Below, piece by piece: positions 6,739 through 13,753 of a DNA stretch of 20,686 nt; the stretch's first letter is position 1, and each line of letters starts with the position of its first letter. The stretch lies in assembly GCA_013696275.1 (NCBI GenBank), contig JACCYW010000123.1, positions 1 through 20,686 of the forward strand, given 5' to 3'. The notes beneath the pieces are model-generated. The model searched no databases. It was given only the letters and a program-made list of their open reading frames with translations, and was not told where the DNA came from. The DNA comes from Chloroflexota bacterium. GTDB taxonomy: Bacteria > Chloroflexota > Limnocylindria > Limnocylindrales > CSP1-4. The position numbers and the translations under genes were made by a program.

Positions 6739-7514
6739 CGGGCGCCTCCGGGGGACAGCGGCCGCTCATCGTGAAGCTGGGTGGCACGACCATCGCGGAG
6801 GAGCGTGGCCTGCTCGGCGAGGTGGTGGAGCTGGCTCGGAGCAGGCCGCTCGTCATCGTGCACGGCGGAGGAGCGCGGCTGACCACCTGGCTGGATCGCC
6901 TTGGCTTGGGCCATCGGACGGTCGCCGGACGGCGGGTCACCGATGATGCCGCGCTCGAGGTGGCTGTCGGTGTCTTGCGCGGGCTGGTCAACGCCGAGCT
7001 GGTGGCCGCCCTGCGCGGTCACGGGGCAGACGCCGTGGGACTCTCGGGCTTGGATGGCGGCCTCCTCGTCGGTGAGCGCGTGCCCGGACTCGGGCGCGTG
7101 GCGACCGTGACGGGCGTCCGCGGCGCGCTACTGGAGGCACTCTTCCTGGGCGGTTTCCTGCCCGTGGTGGCGCCCCTTGCTCTCGACGCGGACGGTCTGA
7201 TCTGCAACGTGAATGCCGATGACGCGGCAGCCGGATTGGCCGCCGGTGTCGGCGCTGACCTGGTGCTGTTGACCGATACCGACGGGGTCCGGGGTGCCGA
7301 CGGCCGACGGATGGCGAGATTGAGCGCACGTGAGGCAGAGGAGCTGATCGTCAGCGGCGTCATCGGCGGCGGCATGGAGCCCAAGGTGCGGGCCGCGACA
7401 AGGGCACTCGTCACACCCTCATCGATGGCCCTCATCGTCGATGGTCGCGCCGACGGTGCACTCGGGCGGGCCTTGGATGGCAGCTCCGGCACGCGGATGG
7501 ACCTGGGCCGATAG
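6735..7514 (+). CDS. argB: Acetylglutamate kinase
   Basis: ArgB phosphorylates N-acetylglutamate, the second step of ornithine synthesis. The 259-residue amino-acid kinase fold protein shows LIVKLGG (Lys14), VHGGG (43-47), NVNADDAA (159-166), LLTDTDGV and the second catalytic lysine in GGMEPKV (Lys217). The start is TTG 6735 overlapping the argJ TGA; the kinase core begins at residue 10. The N-terminal helix and the C-terminal signature of arginine-inhibited acetylglutamate kinases are absent, so feedback inhibition by arginine looks unlikely. GLSGLDGGLL also resembles LysZ-type kinases, but no LysW gene is seen and argJ/argC neighbours support ArgB. Confidence 0.9.
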   Translation: MTGASGGQRPLIVKLGGTTIAEERGLLGEVVELARSRPLVIVHGGGARLTTWLDRLGLGHRTVAGRRVTDDAALEVAVGVLRGLVNAELVAALRGHGADAVGLSGLDGGLLVGERVPGLGRVATVTGVRGALLEALFLGGFLPVVAPLALDADGLICNVNADDAAAGLAAGVGADLVLLTDTDGVRGADGRRMARLSAREAEELIVSGVIGGGMEPKVRAATRALVTPSSMALIVDGRADGALGRALDGSSGTRMDLGR

Positions 7515-7522
7515 CAACGGCG

Positions 7523-8203
7523 GTGACGGACTCACTGACGGTCCTGGTGGTCGACGACGAGCCAGCCATGGTCGGCGTCCTCAGTGCCCTCCTTGGTCGG
7601 GCGGGGCATCGGATCGTCGCCGCCTACGACGGCGCTGAGGCGCTGCGACGCTTCCGCGAGGATCCGGTCGACCTGGTGCTGCTCGACCTGGCCATGCCTG
7701 GCACGGACGGGGCAGAGGTCTGCCGCGCCATCAGAGCCCAGAGCTCGACGCCCATCATCGTCGTCACCGGTGAGCGCGACCGGTCGACACTGGTGGAGCT
7801 ACTCGACCTCGGCGCGGACGACTTCGTGCGCAAGCCCTTCCGCTCCGACGAGCTGCTGGCACGCATCCGGGCGGTCGGACGGCACGCGGCTGGCCACAGC
7901 GGGCGCGATGTCGCGTCGTCGACCGGCTGGCGGCTGGATCTTCGACGGCACGAGATCCTGTGGCAGGAGCATGTCGTGCCCGCCACGGCCATCGAATTTC
8001 GGCTGCTGCGCGCCCTTGTCGAGCGGCTCGGCGAACTGGTGCCGCACGACGATCTGCTGCGCGCCGGCTGGCCTGAAGAACATGAGCCTGACCCGCTGTG
8101 GCTCAAGCCACACCTTGGGCGGCTGCGCGAGAAGCTGGAGGTACTCGACGCACCGATGCCGCTTGCCGTCCGGGGCGTCGGTTATCGCCTCGAGGTCCCG
8201 TAG
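7523..8203 (+). CDS. OmpR/PhoB-type response regulator
   Basis: The 226-residue protein has an N-terminal receiver domain (about 5-120) with the acidic pair Asp11/Asp12, phospho-acceptor Asp55 in LVLLDLAMPG, Thr82 and Lys104 (RKPF). Residues 130-224 form a winged-helix DNA-binding domain (WRLDLRRHEILW, ending VRGVGYRLEVP). It would act as a transcription factor controlled by phosphorylation. GTG 7523 is 8 nt from the argB stop with no clear ribosome binding site, so it is probably the last gene of the arg operon. The most obvious kinase is the convergent one at 8614-9933; the pairing is an inference from proximity. Confidence 0.92.
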   Translation: MTDSLTVLVVDDEPAMVGVLSALLGRAGHRIVAAYDGAEALRRFREDPVDLVLLDLAMPGTDGAEVCRAIRAQSSTPIIVVTGERDRSTLVELLDLGADDFVRKPFRSDELLARIRAVGRHAAGHSGRDVASSTGWRLDLRRHEILWQEHVVPATAIEFRLLRALVERLGELVPHDDLLRAGWPEEHEPDPLWLKPHLGRLREKLEVLDAPMPLAVRGVGYRLEVP

Positions 8204-8246
8204 GGCCCCGTGACCGAAGCGCGACCGAACCGCCTCCCGGCCGCTG

Positions 8247-8275
8247 CTGACCTGACCGCATCGGCCATCTAGTCT
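8247..8275 (+). promoter_or_regulatory. Promoter upstream of the small Cys/His protein
   Basis: CTGACC (8247-8252) and TAGTCT (8270-8275) are separated by 17 nt, the best -35/-10 pair I find in the window. Transcription would start near 8282 and give a leader of about 70 nt before the ATG at 8353. Confidence 0.45.
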
Positions 8276-8352
8276 GGATTCCGTGGAGCGCGGCGCGAGC
8301 TGGCTCCTGCCGTTCTCTCTAGTCCTGCCTACGACTCCCGGAGGGGATCGAC

Positions 8353-8583
8353 ATGCTCGTCACACATCCCTATTGGCTGACCTCACCGGATCCGGCTGGC
8401 CCGGTGACCTGCTTTGCGTGCGGCTGCCGGCTCCAGCCGGTGGACGGATCCGATGGCCAGTCGTGGCGACATTTCAGCTCCATGATCCCCGGCCGCGACG
8501 CCCGAGGCGACCGGCCGCCATGTGCCGACGCCGAGCACGACCGGCGGGGCCACGCGGTCGAAGCGACTTTCGCGACAGCCTGA
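8353..8583 (+). CDS. Small Cys/His protein, putative zinc binder
   Basis: The ATG at 8353 follows GGAGGGG at a good Shine-Dalgarno distance, and the ORF gives 76 residues. Cys20, Cys23 and Cys25 lie in TCFACGC, followed by WRHF (His40), GRDARGD, Cys57 and His62. This spacing suggests one zinc-ribbon-like site. The protein is hydrophilic and has no signal peptide or membrane segment. I do not recognise a named family. It lies alone behind its own promoter, between the response regulator and the convergent histidine kinase. An overlapping longer ORF from GTG 8283 in another frame looks unlike protein and was rejected. Confidence 0.65.
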   Translation: MLVTHPYWLTSPDPAGPVTCFACGCRLQPVDGSDGQSWRHFSSMIPGRDARGDRPPCADAEHDRRGHAVEATFATA

Positions 8584-8613
8584 GAGCCACCGCCTGAGCT
8601 GGCCGCGTGCCGC

Positions 8614-9933
8614 TCAGGCGCCGGGCATGGCCGCCAGCTCCAACACGAACTGCGTACCTGCCGGCTGACGCGGCTCCACCCGCAGGTCGCCGCCCATCGA
8701 GCGCGCCAGGTGTCTCGCCGCGAAGAGGCCGATGCCGGCGCCGCGAGGAGAGTCATCCAGCCGCACGAACGGCTCGAAGATGCGGTCGCGCCACTCGGTC
8801 GGGATGCCCGGCCCGTCGTCGGTGACCGCCAATAGGGCTCGATCACCGGCGCGCCAGCCGTACATGTCGATGCGGCCTCCGAGCGGCGCGTACTTGGAAG
8901 CGTTCTCCAGGAGATAACCCAGCAGGCGACGCAAGAGCTCCGCTGACGCGTATGCGCGTAGTGGCCGTGCCACGAAGTCGGCCGCCAATCGATGCCTTCG
9001 GAAGAGCGGCGCGAGTTCCCTGGCCGTCTCCTCCACGATGGTCACCAGATCGATCGGCCCCAGTTCGATGACACCGGAGGGAAAGACCCGCAGGCTCTCC
9101 AGGATGGAGTCGATGGTCGTGTCCAAGCGGTCGACCTGGTCCAGTGCCGCGAGCTCCCAGGCCTGCGCGTCGGGCTGCTCCCCCGCCTGTGCCCGACCGC
9201 CCAGCAGCTCCACGTAGGCGCGCACCACGGCCAGCGGCGTCCGCAAGGCGTGCGTGACCACCGCCACCAGGTTCGCGCGTGCCTCATCGATGGCCCGCAA
9301 GCTCTCCACCTGCGCCTCTGCCTCGCGTTGGAGTCGACCCTTCTCGATCATCCCGGCAAGGAGCCCCGCGAGAGCCTCGAGGAAGCGTACCGAGCCAGCG
9401 CTGAACCGACGGCGGTGAAGGGTCTGGACATTCAGGACGCCGACCACCTGATCGTTCCAGATGAGCGGCACAGAACACATCGAGGTATGCGGCTGGTCGC
9501 GGCCGGTTATCCAGGCGAAACGCGGATCGCGCCGGATGTCGGCGCTGACGATGGGCCTTCGCGTCTGCGCCACGATGCCGGTGATGCCGACCCCCAGCGG
9601 CAGTCGCGCCCGACCGATCCAACCGGTCGCCAGTCCGTTGGTGGCGGCCATGGTCAGGCCTGTCCCGTCGCGGTCCATGAGGTACAGCGAGCACACGTCA
9701 GCCCGAGCCGCATCGCGGGCACGGTCGACGATGATGACCATCAGCTCGTCCCAGGTCCGCGTCGACGCAGCCAGACGCGCGACCAGCGCAAGGAAGGTCA
9801 GCTCATCGAGTCGTCGTCGAGGGCCGGCCGCCGTGGCACTCGACACCGTCCCGGCCGAGGCAGCGCCACCGGATCGAGCGGGGCTCTGGGACGAGCCACC
9901 GCGGCCGTTGCTCGAGCGCGGGTCGAAAGACAT
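8614..9933 (-). CDS. GAF-domain sensor histidine kinase
   Basis: The 439-residue protein lacks membrane segments and is probably cytoplasmic. After a Ser/Gly/Ala-rich N-terminus (1-40), a GAF sensor domain spans about 45-195 (SLYLMDRDG, LPLGVGITGIVAQTRRP, SVPLIWNDQVVGVLNVQ). A HisKA domain follows with His228 in VVTHALRTPL, then an ATPase domain with LLENASKYAP (Asn344), TDDGPGIP and RGAGIGLFAARHL. The residue after the phospho-accepting histidine, normally Glu or Asp, is Ala229. ATG 9933 is chosen because it lies just behind a -10 box (TATCGT) shared with the divergent dioxygenase promoter; the open frame extends to 10086 but would overlap that gene. Likely partner: the response regulator at 7523. 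Confidence 0.92.
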   Translation of the reverse strand: MSFDPRSSNGRGGSSQSPARSGGAASAGTVSSATAAGPRRRLDELTFLALVARLAASTRTWDELMVIIVDRARDAARADVCSLYLMDRDGTGLTMAATNGLATGWIGRARLPLGVGITGIVAQTRRPIVSADIRRDPRFAWITGRDQPHTSMCSVPLIWNDQVVGVLNVQTLHRRRFSAGSVRFLEALAGLLAGMIEKGRLQREAEAQVESLRAIDEARANLVAVVTHALRTPLAVVRAYVELLGGRAQAGEQPDAQAWELAALDQVDRLDTTIDSILESLRVFPSGVIELGPIDLVTIVEETARELAPLFRRHRLAADFVARPLRAYASAELLRRLLGYLLENASKYAPLGGRIDMYGWRAGDRALLAVTDDGPGIPTEWRDRIFEPFVRLDDSPRGAGIGLFAARHLARSMGGDLRVEPRQPAGTQFVLELAAMPGA

Positions 9934-9941
9934 GCCCGGCG

Positions 9942-9948
9942 TACGATA
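9942..9948. promoter_or_regulatory. Overlapping divergent -10 boxes
   Basis: TACGAT (9942-9947, plus) and TATCGT (9943-9948, minus) occupy the same 7 bases TACGATA. The plus box is 28 nt before the dioxygenase ATG and the minus box 9 nt before the kinase ATG. Only one of the two promoters could be occupied at a time. Confidence 0.38.
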
Positions 9949-9975
9949 GCCGCTGGTTGGCAGGAGGAGAGGGAC

Positions 9976-11148
9976 ATGACCGAGACGCTGGAGAGTCGGG
10001 GCGCCGCCAATCAGAGCGGTGCCCACATCAACACGGACGCGTTCGCGGAGGCTCAGGACTTCCTGCCTCTGAAGGGCATCGACCATGTCGAGTTCTGGGT
10101 CGGCAACGCGCGCCAGGCGTCGGCCTACTACCGCGCTTTGTGGGGTTTCACGCCGACGGCCTTCTCGGGCCTCGAGACCAAGGTGCGCGATCGAGCCTCA
10201 TACGTCCTGCAGCAGAACGACATCCGCTTCGTGGTCACGGCGCCGCTCGGTCCTGAGGGAGAGATAGCGGAGCACGTGCACCGTCATGGCGATGGCGTGA
10301 AGGACATCGCCTTCGCGGTCGACGATGTCGAGTCGGCCTGGCGGGAAACGACCTCACGGGGTGCCCAGAGCGTGATGGAGCCGACCGAACTCGACGGCGG
10401 CGACGACGGCATCTTGCGCCGATCCGCGGTGCGGACATACGGCGACGTGATCCATACGTTCGTCGACCGCTCCGACTACCACGGCGCCTTTGCTCCCGGC
10501 TACCGGCGCATCAAGCGGCCCCCGGCGGCCGCCGCTGGGTTGTCGCTCCTGGAGGTCGACCACTGCGTCGGCAACGTCGCCCTGGGCGAGATGGACCGCT
10601 ATGTCGCCTACTACCGCGATGTCTTCGGCTTCAGCCAGCTCATCCACTACGACGACAAGGTCATCCACACCGACTACTCGGCCCTGATGTCCAAGGTCAT
10701 GACCAACGGCAACGGTCGCGTGAAGTTCCCCATCAACGAGCCGGCCAGCGGGAAGAAGAAGAGCCAGATACAGGAGTATCTGGATTGGTACCTCTCATCG
10801 GGCGTGCAGCACGTCGCGCTGCGAACCGACGACATCGTCACCACCGTGCGCCTGTTGCGCCAGAACGGCATCGAGTTCCTGGGCCTGCCGCACGAGTATT
10901 ACGCCTCGCTGGCCGAGCGCGTGGGTGATGTCGGGGTGCCCATCGACACGCTCGAGGAACTGGGCATCGAGGCCGATCGCGACGAGGAGGGCTATCTCCT
11001 CCAGATCTTCACCCGACCGGTCCAGGATCGTCCGACCTTCTTCTTCGAGGTCATCGAACGGCACGGCTCGCGCGGCTTCGGGGTGGGCAACTTCAAGGCA
11101 CTCTTCGAGGCCATCGAGCGGGAACAGGCGCAGCGCGGAAACCTCTAG
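9976..11148 (+). CDS. hpd: 4-hydroxyphenylpyruvate dioxygenase
   Basis: HPPD converts 4-hydroxyphenylpyruvate to homogentisate using Fe(II) and O2, the second step of tyrosine breakdown. The 390-residue protein has two vicinal-oxygen-chelate domains; the iron ligands of the second are His196 (EVDHCVGNV), His279 (GVQHVAL) and Glu358 (TFFFEVIER). The C-terminal signature ERHGSRGFGVGNFKALFEAIE is clear and the length is normal. ATG 9976 follows AGGAGGAGAGGG, the strongest Shine-Dalgarno on the plus strand; the longer open frame upstream is antisense to the kinase. Fumarylacetoacetase, a later enzyme of the same pathway, lies 757 nt downstream on the same strand. Confidence 0.96.
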   Translation: MTETLESRGAANQSGAHINTDAFAEAQDFLPLKGIDHVEFWVGNARQASAYYRALWGFTPTAFSGLETKVRDRASYVLQQNDIRFVVTAPLGPEGEIAEHVHRHGDGVKDIAFAVDDVESAWRETTSRGAQSVMEPTELDGGDDGILRRSAVRTYGDVIHTFVDRSDYHGAFAPGYRRIKRPPAAAAGLSLLEVDHCVGNVALGEMDRYVAYYRDVFGFSQLIHYDDKVIHTDYSALMSKVMTNGNGRVKFPINEPASGKKKSQIQEYLDWYLSSGVQHVALRTDDIVTTVRLLRQNGIEFLGLPHEYYASLAERVGDVGVPIDTLEELGIEADRDEEGYLLQIFTRPVQDRPTFFFEVIERHGSRGFGVGNFKALFEAIEREQAQRGNL

Positions 11149-11419
11149 ACGCGGCGATTTACGCGGCCTACGACGGCGACTGACGGCGATCGCCAGAGGC
11201 CGACCTCGCGATCGGCCGTTGCTTGTGACCCGGTTACCGTGCGATACCTGAGTTTCCTGCCAGATGGGCACCACAGAGGCATCGTCGTCCCTCGGATCGG
11301 CCAGGTCATGCCATGCGTGCGCCTACGCGCACAGCCGACCCGTAGCAGGCCTCGTGACCGGGGATGATGGCGTCGTGGTGCCCATTTGGACGAAAGGGTG
11401 CCGCTCTGGGCGCCGCCGG
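11149..11419. other. Intergenic space between convergent genes
   Basis: No gene is supported here. The stretch holds a perfect 10-nt palindrome GGCGATCGCC near 11186 and a strong short hairpin at 11317-11332. ORFs crossing it on either strand are rich in Arg, Ser and Gly and look like chance frames. Confidence 0.5.
11317..11332. terminator. Short GC hairpin, terminator candidate
   Basis: GTGCGC-CTAC-GCGCAC is a perfect 6-bp stem with a 4-nt loop, 88 nt beyond the stop of the minus-strand oxidoreductase and about 170 nt beyond the dioxygenase. It has no T tract, so intrinsic termination is doubtful. Confidence 0.25.
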
Positions 11420-11794
11420 TCAGTCCCCGACTATCTCGAACTCGATGACTGGGCTGTCGGCCACGAAGACCTCCAGGCGGGCCTCCTGGTCCCACCGGCG
11501 GGTGATGGTCGTCAGAAGCGTGCGGCGGTCGTCCTCATCGGTTATCAGCCGCGCCCGCGCCGGCAGGTCGGCCGTCAAGCCGCTCTTCAGATGGAGTGTG
11601 AATGTCGGATCAGCGGCCAGGTTGGCATACCAACCTCGCTTGCCCGGCATGCCCGAGATGATCTTGCGCCCGCCGATGTCGAAGAAGGCGATCTCGATGC
11701 GGTGCGGCTGACCGCTCTTGCGTCCGGTCGTGGTGATGTCGACCAGGCCTCCTTGCGAGAGGGCCTGCTCGATGGTCAGGGCGGTGGTGGTCAT
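11420..11794 (-). CDS. DDN-like deazaflavin-dependent nitroreductase family protein
   Basis: The 124-residue product fits the small split-barrel family (DUF385, F420H2-dependent oxidoreductases). The motif TTTGRKSGQPHRIEI (21-35), GMPGKRGWYANLAADP (48-63) with Trp55, and the later strand ARLITDEDD are typical. Members bind deazaflavin F420 or related cofactors and reduce quinones or nitro compounds; the real substrate is unknown. The ATG at 11794 lies 6 nt after TAAGCT, with a CTTAC-N3-GTAAG palindrome overlapping that box, so it is likely transcribed without a leader and repressed by a dimeric regulator. It stands alone, divergent from the fumarylacetoacetase gene. Confidence 0.85.
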   Translation of the reverse strand: MTTTALTIEQALSQGGLVDITTTGRKSGQPHRIEIAFFDIGGRKIISGMPGKRGWYANLAADPTFTLHLKSGLTADLPARARLITDEDDRRTLLTTITRRWDQEARLEVFVADSPVIEFEIVGD

Positions 11795-11800
11795 GACCTA

Positions 11801-11815
11801 AGCTTACATCGTAAG
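11801..11815 (-). promoter_or_regulatory. Palindromic operator over the -10 box of the DDN-like gene
   Basis: CTTAC-ATC-GTAAG (11803-11815) is a perfect 13-nt inverted repeat of the kind bound by TetR-type repressors. The minus-strand -10 box TAAGCT (11801-11806) overlaps its proximal half and lies 6 nt from the ATG, so a bound dimer would block the polymerase. No regulator gene is adjacent. Confidence 0.5.
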
Positions 11816-11829
11816 TCAAGGCTTGCCTC

Positions 11830-11851
11830 GGGCGCTTGGGCGCTTGGGCGC
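11830..11851. repeat. Short tandem repeat, 8-nt unit
   Basis: GGGCGCTT is repeated twice and followed by a partial third copy (GGGCGC), in the 111-nt divergent space before the fumarylacetoacetase gene. The function is unknown. Confidence 0.6.
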
Positions 11852-11893
11852 AGCATGTGTGAATCGGAAGGCAGGTGAGGCTCTGGTCGGTCC

Positions 11894-11899
11894 TAGACT
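11894..11899 (+). promoter_or_regulatory. -10 box for a leaderless fumarylacetoacetase transcript
   Basis: TAGACT lies exactly 6 nt before ATG 11906, with no Shine-Dalgarno sequence. The geometry is the same as at the FAH-like gene at 1021. Confidence 0.5.
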
Positions 11900-11905
11900 C
11901 CGTGG

Positions 11906-12946
11906 ATGCGAGTCGCCCATGTCAGGGAGCGCCACGCGCCAGCTGGCAGTCCGTTTCGCTTGGCCGCCGCGCTGCCCGATGGACGATGGCTGGATCTGGA
12001 GGCGGCCCGGCGGCGGGCGCTCCGGGACGACCCCCGGCGCGGCCACAACGAGCCTGTGTTCCGGACCCCGGTGACCACGCTGGATGCCCATCTGGCGAGC
12101 GGTCGCCGCGTCGACGCGCTGCGCCTGCTCGTCGAGCCCTTCGAAGCGGACCCTGGGCGGCTTAGCTCGGGAGGCAGCGCTAGGGCCGGCGATGCGATGG
12201 ATGACCTGACGCTCGACCGCCGCGATGTCCAGACCGGGCCACCGATCCTGCGGCCGACGAGCCTGCGCGACTTCTACGCCTTCGAGCGCCATGTGTCGAC
12301 CATGTGGGCACGGCGCCATCAGGAGGTCCCCGACGCCTGGTATCGGCTGCCCATCTTCTACTTCGGCAACGTATCCGAGGTGCGCGGACCTGACGAGAGT
12401 GTCTGGGCGCCACGTGGCTCGACCGAGCTCGACTACGAACTGGAGATCGCGGCGCTGGTCGATACACCGGCGCGCGACCTCGATGCGCAGCGGGCCGAGG
12501 AGATCATCGGTGGCTACACCATCTTCAACGACTGGTCGGCCCGCGACCTGCAACGCGAGGAGACCGCGGTGCGCCTGGGACCTGCCAAGGGCAAGGACTT
12601 CGCGGTCTCCATCGGCCCTTGTCTGGTGACACCCGATGAGTTGACCGATGCTCGCTCCGGCAAGGGCTTCGACCTCGTCGCGACGGCCACGGTCAACGGT
12701 CAGGAACTGAGCAGGGGCACCTGGGCTGACATCCACTTCAGCTTCGGCGAGATGCTGGCGCGTGCCTCGGCCGATGCCCGGCTCATGGCGGGCGACCTGG
12801 TCGGTTCCGGGACGATCGGCTCGGGCTGCCTGCTGGAGATCAAGGACGATCTGTTCGGGCGATGGTTGGAGCCCGGCGACGAGGTGACCCTGTCCATCGA
12901 CAGGCTGGGTGCGCTATCCAATCCGGTGGTCGCGCGGCCCACCTGA
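11906..12946 (+). CDS. Fumarylacetoacetase family hydrolase
   Basis: The 346-residue protein has the FAH fold with residues that line up with the animal fumarylacetoacetase active site: LRDFYAFERH (Asp122, catalytic His129), ELDYELEIAAL (Glu178, Glu180), FNDWSARDLQ (Asp209) and LGPAKGKDF. It would hydrolyse fumarylacetoacetate to fumarate and acetoacetate, the last step of tyrosine breakdown, in keeping with the HPPD gene upstream. The N-terminal domain (1-110) is shorter than in eukaryotic enzymes, so a related acylpyruvate hydrolase activity is possible. The ATG lies 6 nt behind a -10 box. Its 3' end overlaps the end of the convergent ABC ATPase gene by 33 nt. Confidence 0.88.
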   Translation: MRVAHVRERHAPAGSPFRLAAALPDGRWLDLEAARRRALRDDPRRGHNEPVFRTPVTTLDAHLASGRRVDALRLLVEPFEADPGRLSSGGSARAGDAMDDLTLDRRDVQTGPPILRPTSLRDFYAFERHVSTMWARRHQEVPDAWYRLPIFYFGNVSEVRGPDESVWAPRGSTELDYELEIAALVDTPARDLDAQRAEEIIGGYTIFNDWSARDLQREETAVRLGPAKGKDFAVSIGPCLVTPDELTDARSGKGFDLVATATVNGQELSRGTWADIHFSFGEMLARASADARLMAGDLVGSGTIGSGCLLEIKDDLFGRWLEPGDEVTLSIDRLGALSNPVVARPT

Positions 12947-13753
12947 TGGCGGCATGATGTCGGCCGGTCGTCGGGTCCTTGGCTCGCTGGCGGTCGGGTC
13001 GGCGGCCGCGATACGCCCGTCGCGTAACTCGACGACCCGATCAGCCACGCCAAGCATCAGCGGGTCATGGGTGGCCACGACCATGGTGATGCTCTCGGTG
13101 CGCGCGACCGACCGAAGCAAGGACATGATCTTGTGGCCCGTCTCGGAGTCGAGCTGGCCGGTCGGCTCATCGGCAAGCAGGAGTGTCGGCCGTACCGCCA
13201 GCGCCCGGGCAACGGCGACCCGTTGCTGCTCACCGCCCGAGAGCTCGTGCGGACGATGGTGAGAACGCTGCCCGAGACCGACCAGATCGAGCACCTCGGC
13301 GACCCGTTGGTCGCGCTCCGTCGGGTCCACCCGTAGCAAGCGCAGCGGCACCTCCACATTCTCGGCTGCCGAGAGGATGGGCAACAGCCCGAAGCCCTGG
13401 AATATGAACGACACGATCTGACGTCGGACCTGCACGAGCTGCGCCTCGGACATCGCCGAGAGATCCCGACCGATCAATGACACGTGCCCCGACGTCGGCT
13501 GATCCAGACCGCCCAGGATATTGAGCAAAGTCGTCTTGCCAGTACCAGAGCGACCCCGAACGCATAGCAGCTCGCGGCTCGCGACGCTCAGATCCACCTG
13601 GTCGAGAGCCTGCACGATGACATCGCCGGACGCGTATCGGCGGCTCACGCCGACGGCTTCCACGATGGCTCGCTCGCCCGAGCGGGCGACCCCCGGTCGG
13701 CTGGGTTGCTCAGCGGCCATCGTCACCGGCATCGTCCGGCCAGACACCGACAT
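12914..13753 (-). CDS. ABC transporter ATPase (MacB/LolD type), second of the operon
   Basis: The 279-residue ATPase has Walker A GRSGTGKTT (67-75, Lys73), Q-loop IFQGFGLLP (Gln119), signature LSGGEQQ (171-177), Walker B LLLADEPTG (Asp195, Glu196) and the switch His229 in ATHD. It belongs to the MacB/LolD group that powers FtsX-like permeases. About 30 residues precede the domain, and a Pro/Arg-rich tail of about 25 follows. ATG 13753 is chosen for the GGAGGAGG just upstream; longer frames would read far into the preceding ATPase gene, which it already overlaps by 44 nt. It is the last gene of the operon. Confidence 0.93.
   Translation of the reverse strand: MSVSGRTMPVTMAAEQPSRPGVARSGERAIVEAVGVSRRYASGDVIVQALDQVDLSVASRELLCVRGRSGTGKTTLLNILGGLDQPTSGHVSLIGRDLSAMSEAQLVQVRRQIVSFIFQGFGLLPILSAAENVEVPLRLLRVDPTERDQRVAEVLDLVGLGQRSHHRPHELSGGEQQRVAVARALAVRPTLLLADEPTGQLDSETGHKIMSLLRSVARTESITMVVATHDPLMLGVADRVVELRDGRIAAADPTASEPRTRRPADIMPPSGGPRDHRIG

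Noticed and set aside
8283..8597. GTG ORF 7 nt behind the TAGTCT box, overlapping the Cys/His protein
   Set aside because: The position would fit a leaderless start, but the product is Arg/Pro-rich and unlike protein, whereas the other frame has a good ribosome binding site and clustered Cys/His residues.
8992..9975. Long N-terminal extension of the dioxygenase frame
   Set aside because: The frame happens to be open but runs antisense to the histidine kinase; the strong Shine-Dalgarno at 9962-9973 fixes the start at 9976.
11816..12736. 306-codon minus-strand ORF opposite the fumarylacetoacetase gene
   Set aside because: It is a mirror of a well-supported gene, shows no domain, and is rich in Arg, Gly and Pro as expected for an antisense frame in GC-rich DNA.
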